Source of the DNA: an uncultured bacterium
Lineage (GTDB): Bacteria; Vulcanimicrobiota; Vulcanimicrobiia; Vulcanimicrobiales; Vulcanimicrobiaceae
DNA: 37,199 nucleotides
Reading direction: 5' to 3'
Assembly (NCBI GenBank): GCA_903829325.1
Contig: CAIKPM010000061.1
Coordinates: 1 to 37,199 of the forward strand
Shown here: one piece after another, positions 17,487 to 25,346 of the stretch
Numbering within the stretch: position 1 is the first letter of the stretch
Layout of the letters: every line of letters begins with the position of its first letter
Position numbers and translations under genes: made by a program
The notes under the pieces: model-generated
What the model was told of the DNA's origin: nothing
What the model saw: only the letters and a program-made list of their open reading frames with translations
Databases searched by the model: none

Positions 17487-18121
17487 TGGAGCACAGTCGC
17501 GCGCCTTCCACGTATGATGATCCTTTACCGCCGGCGTTTTATCCGGTGAGTTTGAATTTGGTTGGACGGAGATGCGTCGTCATTGGTGACGATCAGGAGG
17601 CTCACGAGAAAACGGCGGCGTTGCGTGAGGTCCAGGCGGACGTCCGCGTTGTGCCTGATCCGGCAATGTTGCACGATCATGAATTGAGCGATGTTTTTTT
17701 CGTGATCTCGACGCCCCAAGATGCAGCGCTCTCCGCGCGTTTACGCGCTTTGGCCGATATCCATCGTTTTTTGTTATGCACGATTGACCAGCCAACGTAT
17801 GGTTTCGTGGCGATGCAGGCGATTGTTCAAGCAGGCCCTGCCCGTATTGGGATTTCGACTGGTGGAGTTGCACCACGCGTGGGGAAGAAACTCAAGTGGG
17901 CACTGATGCGTGTTTTTGATGCGAAATTCACGCAGTTTTTAGACTGTTTGGCGACGCAAAAATTACGCAATCGGTACCGCCTTGCTGATAAGCCACAGGA
18001 GCGTCGTGCGGCGATGATTGCAGCGGCAGAGGGGTTTGAGGTCGACATCGCATTTCGTTATCCGACCTGGTTTGAACAACGCCAAGCAGAACAGCTTCCA
18101 AGTCTTAGCGGGGAATCATAA
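17486..18121 (+). CDS. Precorrin-2 dehydrogenase-like protein (siroheme synthase N-domain)
   Basis: A 211-residue protein with the layout of SirC/Met8/CysG-N, which oxidises precorrin-2 to sirohydrochlorin with NAD+. The Rossmann start YPVSLNLVGRRCVVIG is recognisable, but the usual GGG-x-V-A-x-R-K is replaced by GDDQEAHEK. The second conserved block is well kept: CTIDQPTYGFVAMQAI with the catalytic Asp, then GPARIGISTGGVAPRVGKKLK. Loss of the glycine motif makes NAD binding doubtful, so the protein may be a chelatase-like or non-catalytic relative. No other siroheme gene is nearby. ATG 17486 shares one base with the nadE stop; the next gene starts four bases after the stop. Confidence 0.85.
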   Translation: MEHSRAPSTYDDPLPPAFYPVSLNLVGRRCVVIGDDQEAHEKTAALREVQADVRVVPDPAMLHDHELSDVFFVISTPQDAALSARLRALADIHRFLLCTIDQPTYGFVAMQAIVQAGPARIGISTGGVAPRVGKKLKWALMRVFDAKFTQFLDCLATQKLRNRYRLADKPQERRAAMIAAAEGFEVDIAFRYPTWFEQRQAEQLPSLSGES

Positions 18122-18125
18122 TCTG

Positions 18126-19424
18126 ATGCCCAGTGTCGAAATTGTGACCATCGGAACGGAATTGTTGTTAGGTTCTGTTCTGGACTCGAATAGTGCGCAT
18201 ATTGGCCAGGGGTTGGCTAGTATCGGTCTCGATATTTATGCCAAACATGCGATTGGCGATAATGAGGGACGGATTGCGGCGACGCTTCTGGCCGCTTTGG
18301 AGCGTAGTGATGGAGTGATCACGACCGGAGGGCTAGGGCCGACTGTCGATGATCTCACGAAAGAAGCGGTAGCTCGTGTGTTTGATGTGCCGCTTGAATT
18401 ACACGAGCCGTCGCTTGCTGCGATGTCTGAGCGCTTGGCACGGTCGGGGCGCGTGGTGAGTGCCAACAATCGGCGCCAAGCATTGCTCCCCGCGGGTGCG
18501 ATCGTTTTACCGAATCTGCAAGGAACGGCGCCCGGGTTCATTGCCTTTCGTGGCGATGGGCGCTTCGTGGCGGCTTTGCCAGGAGTTCCGCGCGAGATGC
18601 GAGCTATGCTCGCCTCGGTATTGCTGCCTTGGTTGCGTGAGCATTTCGGTTTGCGTGGTGGCATTGTGACGCGAACACTGCACACGGTTGGGATGCCCGA
18701 ATCCGAAGTAGATGCTCGCATCGACGATCTCTTTCGCCAACAAGAGAATCCTAAAATCGCGATGCTTGCTCAGGCGGGTTTTGTCGATATTAAATTGATG
18801 GCAAAAGTTGACGATCTTGCGACGGCCGCGCGTTTATTAGATCCGCTCGAAGAAACGCTGCGTGAACGGTTGGGGTCGGCGATTTTTGGTGTTGATGCAG
18901 CGACGCTGGAGTCATTGATTATTGCTGCGTTGCGTGAGCGCAAGCAGACGATTGCTTTTGCAGAGTCATGTACAGGTGGTGCACTCACAGCAGCTCTGGT
19001 GCAAGTGCCTGGTGCTTCAACGGTGCTGCGTGGCGGTATGGTCGCCTATGCAAATGATCTCAAAGAACAGTGCCTGGGTGTGTCGCCGGCGCTGCTCCAG
19101 GAGCATGGGGCCGTTAGTGAGGCGTGCGCTCTCGCTATGGCTGCGGGGGTGCTCGCACGGTGTGGCGCGAACATCGCGCTCGCGACGACGGGTATTGCCG
19201 GGCCAGATGGAGGCTCAGCTGAGAAGCCTGTCGGCACGGTCTATATTGCCTTTGCTACGGATCGAGGCCGCACTTGTGTGCGGCGCTATTTGTTTGCAGG
19301 CGAGCGCGCCGAAGTGCGTGCACGGACCGTTGTCGCGGCTCTGAGTCTTCTCTTAGGAGAACTTCGTAGTATCCAACCGAGTCTTGCGCCTGAATACACA
19401 CGTAAGGGAGAATCATCAACGTGA
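18126..19424 (+). CDS. cinA: CinA, nicotinamide-nucleotide amidase
   Basis: Two-domain protein of 432 residues. The N-terminal MoCF-like domain has EIVTIGTELLLGSVLDSNSA and GGLGPTVDDLTKEA, associated with ADP-ribose pyrophosphatase activity in some CinA proteins. The C-terminal PncC domain begins near FAESCTGGALTAALVQVPGAS with the serine of ESCTGG, followed by VVAYANDLK-like and ATTGIAGPDGGSAEKPVGTV segments. PncC deamidates NMN to NaMN, feeding the NAD route that NadE completes, so its place two genes after nadE makes sense. GGGGA lies about 12 bases ahead of ATG 18126. The stop overlaps the protease start (GTGA). Confidence 0.95.
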   Translation: MPSVEIVTIGTELLLGSVLDSNSAHIGQGLASIGLDIYAKHAIGDNEGRIAATLLAALERSDGVITTGGLGPTVDDLTKEAVARVFDVPLELHEPSLAAMSERLARSGRVVSANNRRQALLPAGAIVLPNLQGTAPGFIAFRGDGRFVAALPGVPREMRAMLASVLLPWLREHFGLRGGIVTRTLHTVGMPESEVDARIDDLFRQQENPKIAMLAQAGFVDIKLMAKVDDLATAARLLDPLEETLRERLGSAIFGVDAATLESLIIAALRERKQTIAFAESCTGGALTAALVQVPGASTVLRGGMVAYANDLKEQCLGVSPALLQEHGAVSEACALAMAAGVLARCGANIALATTGIAGPDGGSAEKPVGTVYIAFATDRGRTCVRRYLFAGERAEVRARTVVAALSLLLGELRSIQPSLAPEYTRKGESST

Positions 19425-21610
19425 AGCTTGTCGTTCGTTCGTTTTGGGCCGTTGCGTTGTTGCTTCTGCCAACTGCTTGTAGTGGTGGTGGCGGTTCGAG
19501 CAGTGTTGTGCCTTCAACATCTCCCTCGCCTGGTAGTTCAGCTTCACCTTTGCCGAGTTGTGGAAACAGTGTCAGTGTCGCTTCTGCACTGCATCGCAGC
19601 CTCGCGTCTGTCCCGAACGGTGCGGCAACGGCAGTCCCCGACACGGTTTATCAACTCACTTCATATCCGTCGGGTGCCAGACTCACAAATAATGGTGTGT
19701 CGTTAGGAACAACGCCATATTCATTCAATCCTCAATACTCAAGCGTTGCGAATTTTATGACGTTTAGTTCTGGTACGTCGAGCTATACGCTCTGTTTGAC
19801 GCAATCGGGCTATCCTTCACGGACGATTTTATACAACGCAGCAGGGGATACTTCGGGCTCGATAAGCAGTGTCGTTACTACGAGCTCGTTCCAGCGGCGT
19901 TCACTGAGCGGTCAAGCATCGATCACTGCGCTACCGGTGGCACATCATGGATTGCGCCTTGCACAAAGCACGGATATCGATTCGACGCGTCTTTTGGTGA
20001 AATATCGGGCGAATGTGCTGCAGTCGAGCAATCGCTCGATGCTTTCCATCGAGCGTGCTGCTGGTGTTCTTGCGGCTCGTAATCTCGGCCCGCAAAATAC
20101 AAGTTTGCTTTCTCGCATAGTTCGCGTGCCAACCGGTAAGAATGCGCAGACGCTTGTTAGCACTTTAGCCCAGGATCCAGCCGTCGAAAGTGTCTCGCCG
20201 ATTCACCATCGTTGGCCGCTTTCTGTGTCACCCGTCATGCCGAATGATCCAGAATTTACCAAGGATCAGATTCATCAATGGGATCTGTATCAGACGCAAG
20301 CCCCCTTGGCGTGGGGAATCACTGAAGGTTCGCCGTCGGTGGCAGTAGCGATTATTGATACCGGTTATGATTCGAATAATCCCGACTTACAGGGCAGCAA
20401 GGTTACTTACGCAGAGAGCGTGATCGATGGCGTGACTACGACAGGTGCGGCAGCTGCGCTTGATACGGATGGCCATGGCAGTAATGTTTCGGGTATTGCT
20501 GCAGCCGATACCAATAATGCGGTTGCAGTGGCCGGCGTTGGTTTCAACGTGAGTCTGCAAGAATATCGGATTTTTATTAGCCCGAGTGATCCAAATTATG
20601 CCGAAGATCTCGCCAGTTGCTCAAGTGGTTCGCCGTGTGGTTCGGTCGCAGACGAAGCGCAAGCGATTTACGATGCGGTGAGCCATAATGCCAAAGTAAT
20701 TTCGCTTTCGCTCGGTGGCGTAGCCGCATCTGGCATCGACCAAGGTGAATATGACGCAGTCGAATATGCGATTTCCCAGGGTGTGACGGTTGTGGCCGCT
20801 GTCGGTAATGAGCGCTTAAGCGGCGTGAATACGATCGATTTTCCCGCAGCGTATCCAGGGGTTATTGCGGTCGGAGCTTCCGCGCTCGACGATAGTGCTT
20901 CCCCGCAAGTGCGTTCTGCCGCGACCGAGTATGTTGCCTCGTATTCGAATTCGGGACCAAGCTTGAGCTTGGTCGCACCGGGTGGAGACGCGAGTGGGAC
21001 AAACGACGATGATCCAATGCACTGGATTCTGAACCTCGATACCTCGCAACCGGCTTCAGGCACTCCTTGTGCGCAAATTACTCTCTGCTTGGGATATTTT
21101 GAAGGCACCTCTCAGGCGACCCCGCACGTCGCTGGCACTGCTGCGTTGATGTATAGCCTGAATCCGAATCTCACTCCCGCTCAAGTCAAGTCTATCTTGA
21201 TGGCGAACGCTGATAATATCAATGATCCGCGTCAGGGCGCTGGTCGGCTGAATATGTACCGTTCCCTCGCGGCCGTGGCTGGAATTAGTGCTCCGACCGC
21301 GCCTGGTTACAGCAACTTTGTCGCCTTCGGTTACACCAACAGTGGTGGGACTGTGCCAACGATTGTCGATGTCAATTTCCCGAATGGTGTCCCAGTAAAC
21401 GCTGACGGGACATTCCGTCTGCCAGATATTAACCCGAACGCTGGAACATACAATATCGCAGTGTGGTCCGATGTCAACGGCAATGGCGTAATCGACGCTG
21501 GCGATTATTTCGGTGTCGCCGCGACAGGCTGTCAAGCGACTACCCCGTGTACGATCGCAGCGACTGGGATTACTGCGTCGGTAGTAGCAAGCGGCTTCAC
21601 CTTGCCCTAA
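19421..21610 (+). CDS. S8 family (subtilisin-like) lipoprotein protease
   Basis: A 729-residue exported serine protease. The N-terminus is a lipoprotein signal (FWAVALLLLPTAC, lipid-attached Cys20) followed by a Gly/Ser/Pro linker. Near residues 75-105 lies a PEGA-like segment (LTSYPSGARLTNNGVSLGTT), then an inhibitor-I9-like propeptide. The catalytic triad is Asp313 (AIIDTGY), His352 (DGHGSNVSG) and Ser564 (GTSQATPHVAG). The C-terminal domain (from about 630) is a beta-type module with DVNGNGVIDAGDY, a calcium-binding EF-hand-like loop. GTG 19421 has GGGAG ten bases upstream and overlaps cinA by four bases. Its role in a mostly metabolic operon is unclear; proteolysis at the cell surface is likely. 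Confidence 0.92.
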   Translation: MKLVVRSFWAVALLLLPTACSGGGGSSSVVPSTSPSPGSSASPLPSCGNSVSVASALHRSLASVPNGAATAVPDTVYQLTSYPSGARLTNNGVSLGTTPYSFNPQYSSVANFMTFSSGTSSYTLCLTQSGYPSRTILYNAAGDTSGSISSVVTTSSFQRRSLSGQASITALPVAHHGLRLAQSTDIDSTRLLVKYRANVLQSSNRSMLSIERAAGVLAARNLGPQNTSLLSRIVRVPTGKNAQTLVSTLAQDPAVESVSPIHHRWPLSVSPVMPNDPEFTKDQIHQWDLYQTQAPLAWGITEGSPSVAVAIIDTGYDSNNPDLQGSKVTYAESVIDGVTTTGAAAALDTDGHGSNVSGIAAADTNNAVAVAGVGFNVSLQEYRIFISPSDPNYAEDLASCSSGSPCGSVADEAQAIYDAVSHNAKVISLSLGGVAASGIDQGEYDAVEYAISQGVTVVAAVGNERLSGVNTIDFPAAYPGVIAVGASALDDSASPQVRSAATEYVASYSNSGPSLSLVAPGGDASGTNDDDPMHWILNLDTSQPASGTPCAQITLCLGYFEGTSQATPHVAGTAALMYSLNPNLTPAQVKSILMANADNINDPRQGAGRLNMYRSLAAVAGISAPTAPGYSNFVAFGYTNSGGTVPTIVDVNFPNGVPVNADGTFRLPDINPNAGTYNIAVWSDVNGNGVIDAGDYFGVAATGCQATTPCTIAATGITASVVASGFTLP

Positions 21611-21617
21611 CTGCATT

Positions 21618-21671
21618 CCTCAAGATTGTTCCTCCATCTGCCGATGCTTGATGGAGGAACATCGCTTGAGG
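21618..21671 (+). terminator. Long stem-loop, terminator or leader hairpin
   Basis: GTTCCTCCATC (21628-21638) pairs perfectly with GATGGAGGAAC (21650-21660); an outer arm CCTCAAG (21618-21624) pairs with CTTGAGG (21665-21671). There is no T tract, so it is not a classic intrinsic terminator. The distal arm ends 13 bases before the ATG at 21685 and reaches into the G-rich ribosome binding region, so it might affect translation of that gene. Confidence 0.6.
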
Positions 21672-21684
21672 GAGAGGGGTAGGT

Positions 21685-23022
21685 ATGCAACTGGCATTTC
21701 GCTTTGCCAAAAGCGATTTTTTGCGCTGGGTGCTGATTCTCATCTGTCTCTTGATACTGGGGTTTATCACTGCGAACAGAGCCCATTTCTCTGATTTTCC
21801 AGCATTTTATTGTGGTGGACTTTTGCAGCGTGAGCACTTGCATCCGCATGAATTAGCGTCGTTAGCTGCCTGTGAGCGGCAGATACATATCGGAAGTCTG
21901 TATGGGGCTCATCTTTTTGATGATCCGGTTCGAATGCCGTATCCATCATACATATTGCAGCTTTTTTCATTAATGACGTATTTCTCGCCAGGCGTGGCTT
22001 TGTGTTCCTGGATCGCAACAGGTGTTCTTGCTAGCGCAATAGTGATCGTCGTTGTACAAAACAATACGAATTTTCGTCCAACAACACTTTTGCCATTGGT
22101 TGCACTACCAACTGTCAGTATTATTATTACGCTTGGTCACGTAACGACACTTCTTGCCCTAGGAATCTGTCTCGCAGTTATTGCGGCAAGAAAGGGACTC
22201 GATCTGCAAGCGAGTTTCGCATTGTTGCCTGCACTGTTGTATCCCCAGTGTGGGGTGATCGCATATCTAGGTTTGGCTTGTGCTAGACCGGCTGCGCGGA
22301 TCCCAGCCTTTGCTATTCTTAGCATTATCGGAGTATACTCGCTCTGGCTTGATTCTCTCCCTCAAATCATCTATTACGTCACTTATACGCTTCGTGAGCA
22401 AGCCTTGGCGAACGCGGTTGGCCCTTGGCAATATGGGGTGATCGGTCTCTTGTATGACATGGGGATATCAGCCGTTCACGCGCTGCAACTTGGTCAATGC
22501 CTGGTCGTTCTTAGCCTCATAGGCACTTTCTTTTGGGGGTATAACCGCCTGCGATTGACGGGCGACCCGGCTCCGTTGATTATTTTGCCCGTCGTTTGTG
22601 TCACCGCTTTGTATTATGCCAATATGGAGGAATATGCAGCCCTAGTACCTTGTTTGCTTCTTTTGCATGGCCATGCTACAAAAAAAACCGTGATCGTAGC
22701 GCAATTTGCGATATGGTGCCCCTGGGCTATAACTGGTTCGATTTTTGAATTTATCAGTATGCCTGTCCTGGCTTTGTTCCCGTATTGGTCTGAATCCCTA
22801 TTGACTGCTTTATTCACATCGCTGAGCATGTGCATTCTTGCTTATCAGGCTAGTGTTTTTCACGGGATACAACATTTTGAATTCCTTGTGAGAAACTTTG
22901 GATTTCGTCAAGAGATGCTTGACAGTACATTGCTAAAAATACCAAGTTGGATAGGTTTTTTTGCATTATTCATTTCTTCATATTTTACGAGAGTTAAGCC
23001 GATTAATCGGTCGCGGATATGA
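21685..23022 (+). CDS. GT87-like membrane protein (first of a pair)
   Basis: A 445-residue protein with about ten or more hydrophobic segments. After the first helix (residues 13-30) comes HFSDFPAFYCGG, which resembles the acidic first-loop motif (DF-x-x-Y/F) of the GT87/DUF2029 polyprenol-phosphate mannose-dependent glycosyltransferases. Conserved Cys and CERQ-like features in the following loop are shared with the next gene. ATG 21685 follows GAGAGGGGTAGG. It overlaps the next gene by four bases (ATGA), so both are coupled. Glycosyltransferase function is inferred from the topology and motif; acceptor unknown. Confidence 0.72.
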   Translation: MQLAFRFAKSDFLRWVLILICLLILGFITANRAHFSDFPAFYCGGLLQREHLHPHELASLAACERQIHIGSLYGAHLFDDPVRMPYPSYILQLFSLMTYFSPGVALCSWIATGVLASAIVIVVVQNNTNFRPTTLLPLVALPTVSIIITLGHVTTLLALGICLAVIAARKGLDLQASFALLPALLYPQCGVIAYLGLACARPAARIPAFAILSIIGVYSLWLDSLPQIIYYVTYTLREQALANAVGPWQYGVIGLLYDMGISAVHALQLGQCLVVLSLIGTFFWGYNRLRLTGDPAPLIILPVVCVTALYYANMEEYAALVPCLLLLHGHATKKTVIVAQFAIWCPWAITGSIFEFISMPVLALFPYWSESLLTALFTSLSMCILAYQASVFHGIQHFEFLVRNFGFRQEMLDSTLLKIPSWIGFFALFISSYFTRVKPINRSRI

Positions 23023-24449
23023 GTCTCGAATTAATACTTAAGAAGCGCTCTAGACTGTTCGCGTTGTTCTCCTGGGTGCTAATTGCGCTAGCTTTTATTG
23101 CGGCTTTGCGCAGTTTCCGAATGATCTATGAGCCGGTGGATTTTGCTGCCTTTACGTGCGGGGCAAAAGCGTTGCAGCTTCAGCAAGATCCCTATCTCGC
23201 TCATTCGTTACATGCGTGTGAAATGGCGGAGATGAAGGAGCTGGGATTCCCTATCCCACATTTTTTGACGATCCCGTCACCATTTCCGGCGTATGCCTTA
23301 AAATTCTTTGGTTTGCTTACGGTATTCAGCACCGTCAATTCATTTGCTGCATGGGAAGTTCTGATTCTTGCATGCTTTGCTTTCATGATTGTGATTTTGC
23401 ACAATTTGACCAATTTGCCTGTGCCTATGATGATTGGGGCAATGTTCTTGCAGTGTTTTGCGGTCGCCCTCCCGCTGGGTCAATTTGTTCCGTTTGTTGG
23501 ACTCGCTATGTGTATCGCTGTATGGAGTCTGGAACATGAAAAGTATATACTAACCAGTCTCGCGGCTATTTTTACCCTCCTTGAGCCATCACTTGGATTG
23601 CCATTTTGTTTGGGATTATTTCTCGTCGCAAAGAATGTGCGCTGGTCACTGATCTGTTTTGGGATCGCACTAGGAATTATCTGGCTGGTTTCTATGCCGC
23701 TAGCTACCAATATAGAATATCTCACCCAGGTATTGCATGCACATGCGTTGAGCGAAGCATTTAATGATGATCAATATAGTACGATCCATTTATTCGTGCT
23801 GTTCGGGATGCAACCTGATCTGGCGTTAAAGTGGGGAGCAGGTGTATATGTGCTTGCTCTGATAGTCGGAGGAATCGGAGCCGTGTGGCTTGCGAGAGTA
23901 CGTGGTGATCGAGCACTTTCGATATTTTTTCCGGTTGTATTGTGCTTGATTGCGAGCCCTTTCATGCATGTCCAAGAATTGCTTCCGGCTGTGATTGCAG
24001 GTCTGTTGCTGTATAGCCGTTCGAATAATCTGCTCATCGCTATTTGTTGTGTGTTTCTTGCGTTACCAGTTGTATTGGCACGTAACCCCCTGGAGTCTCT
24101 GGAGATTCTCTTGCTAAGCGGTGTTTTTATCGCGAGCATGCTAGCACGTTCCTCACCGCTTGCGACGTATGGTCTGTTGCCAATCATACAGGTCCTTCTA
24201 TCGATGAGGGAATGGTTGGGACGGAAATCACTTTGGGATATGCATTATCATCAGCGTGCTTTAGCGCTTCAGGCCTATTTGCCAGGCAGCAGTTCCCATC
24301 CGGTCTTGGCTGATATTATCTGGATGAATTTTATTGTGAATACCCACGCAGGTGTTGGAGCATGGTACCTCGTCTTTTACGTGCCTGTGTGTGCTGCAAT
24401 GGTTGGGATGATTGTTGGAATGTGGCGTTTTCCCAACCAGGTGGCATAG
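23019..24449 (+). CDS. GT87-like membrane protein (second of a pair)
   Basis: A 476-residue polytopic protein of the same design as its upstream neighbour: first helix, then PVDFAAFTCGAKALQLQQDP, matching the acidic first loop of GT87/DUF2029 proteins (compare SDFPAFYCGG upstream), and SLHACEMAE matching SLAACERQI. The two therefore look like an old tandem duplication with strong divergence. A C-terminal amphipathic region holds DIIWMNFIVNTHAGVGAWYL. ATG 23019 lies in an ATGA overlap. Base composition is lower in GC than the upstream operon. Likely partner in an envelope glycosylation step, but unproven. Confidence 0.72.
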   Translation: MSLELILKKRSRLFALFSWVLIALAFIAALRSFRMIYEPVDFAAFTCGAKALQLQQDPYLAHSLHACEMAEMKELGFPIPHFLTIPSPFPAYALKFFGLLTVFSTVNSFAAWEVLILACFAFMIVILHNLTNLPVPMMIGAMFLQCFAVALPLGQFVPFVGLAMCIAVWSLEHEKYILTSLAAIFTLLEPSLGLPFCLGLFLVAKNVRWSLICFGIALGIIWLVSMPLATNIEYLTQVLHAHALSEAFNDDQYSTIHLFVLFGMQPDLALKWGAGVYVLALIVGGIGAVWLARVRGDRALSIFFPVVLCLIASPFMHVQELLPAVIAGLLLYSRSNNLLIAICCVFLALPVVLARNPLESLEILLLSGVFIASMLARSSPLATYGLLPIIQVLLSMREWLGRKSLWDMHYHQRALALQAYLPGSSSHPVLADIIWMNFIVNTHAGVGAWYLVFYVPVCAAMVGMIVGMWRFPNQVA

Positions 24450-24506
24450 CAGTACTTTCGCGAGTATGTGGGTACACCAATAGTATTCCACTCTCTGGAG
24501 GTATTT

Positions 24507-25043
24507 ATGCGTTCTTTCATGATTGCTCTGCTGGCATGTTGTATGGCGACAACCGCCTTCGCCGATGCGGCTATTATTCCCGGAACGATATTATCTGGAC
24601 AGTTGCAAGATTCGATTAGCTCGCATACTGCGCAAGTCGGGGATTGGTTTGTCCTCACTGATGTGAGGAGTGCAAATGGGCATCTTGCAGGGGCAAGAAT
24701 CCGTGGGCATATCGCAAGTGTCATTCGTGCTGGACAAGGGCGCAATGCACAAATTCGGCTTGCCTATGATACGTTAATATCAGCATCTGGTCATCGCTAT
24801 CGTATTTATGCACAGACAGTGCAATTAAATGTGCAGACGAAGAACAATGCATTGAAAGAAGCGGGCGGAGCGCTCGCTGGTATGTTGGCTGGTAATTATC
24901 TCGGCAAGGTTATGGGTACCAATATTGGTGGTTCAATAGGGCTCGCGGGCGGATTCTTGGCTGCCAAGAATAATCGTGCTGACGTTGATGTCCCTGCGAA
25001 TAGCACGGTAGAACTGCGCGTTGATCATTCGAGTAACCTTTAG
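24507..25043 (+). CDS. Exported protein with C-terminal glycine zipper
   Basis: The 178-residue product starts at ATG 24507, six bases after GGAGG. Residues 1-21 (MRSFMIALLACCMATTAFAD) form a classic signal peptide with a cleavage site near AFA-DA. Residues about 25-110 resemble a beta-rich domain seen in exported proteins that begin with an extraction/assembly signature (GTILSGQLQDSISSHTAQVGD, trimmed here). Residues about 120-155 (GGALAGMLAGNYLGKVMG and following) are a glycine-zipper segment likely to insert in a membrane. I cannot name the function. It follows the GT87 pair by 57 bases and may be part of the same transcript. Confidence 0.72.
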   Translation: MRSFMIALLACCMATTAFADAAIIPGTILSGQLQDSISSHTAQVGDWFVLTDVRSANGHLAGARIRGHIASVIRAGQGRNAQIRLAYDTLISASGHRYRIYAQTVQLNVQTKNNALKEAGGALAGMLAGNYLGKVMGTNIGGSIGLAGGFLAAKNNRADVDVPANSTVELRVDHSSNL

Positions 25044-25103
25044 ATGCACTTTTCATAACTGCTCCGGCGTGCTTTGCACATAAGATTATTATATCCAGTG
25101 ATA

Positions 25104-25139
25104 GCAGAAAGAGCATGGCTAACGTCGTGCTCTTTCTGC
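25104..25139 (+). terminator. Perfect 12-base-pair hairpin
   Basis: GCAGAAAGAGCA (25104-25115) pairs perfectly with TGCTCTTTCTGC (25128-25139) around a 12-base loop. It lies 60 bases after the exported-protein gene and is well placed as a transcription end, but no T run follows on either strand, so factor-dependent termination or an RNA-processing role is possible. Confidence 0.6.
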
Positions 25140-25346
25140 ATATGTGCAGCAGCGCGTGGTCCTACGTCACTTGGCTGCTTGCCCAGGAGCCTACTGGGAC
25201 AGATGGCCCTAGGGGAACAGACATTCGGGGAAAAATCCCCTGTTTGAGGGGCGCAATTTTACGCAATCTTGACGTACACTTTCCTGGAGAGACCACGATT
25301 GCCAGTATTTTGTTGATCTGTTACACGGATCGGAGTTGTCTATTTC
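25140..25346 (+). promoter_or_regulatory. Structured leader region upstream of the response regulator
   Basis: No gene is seen. Successive inverted repeats: CCCAG/CTGGG (25182-25198), then GGGGA/TCCCC (25227-25240), which competes with CCCC/GGGG (25237-25251) for the same C run, an arrangement able to form alternative RNA structures. TTGACG (25269-25274) could be a -35 box, but I find no good -10 at proper spacing. No ribosome binding site is obvious before ATG 25347. Confidence 0.4.
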
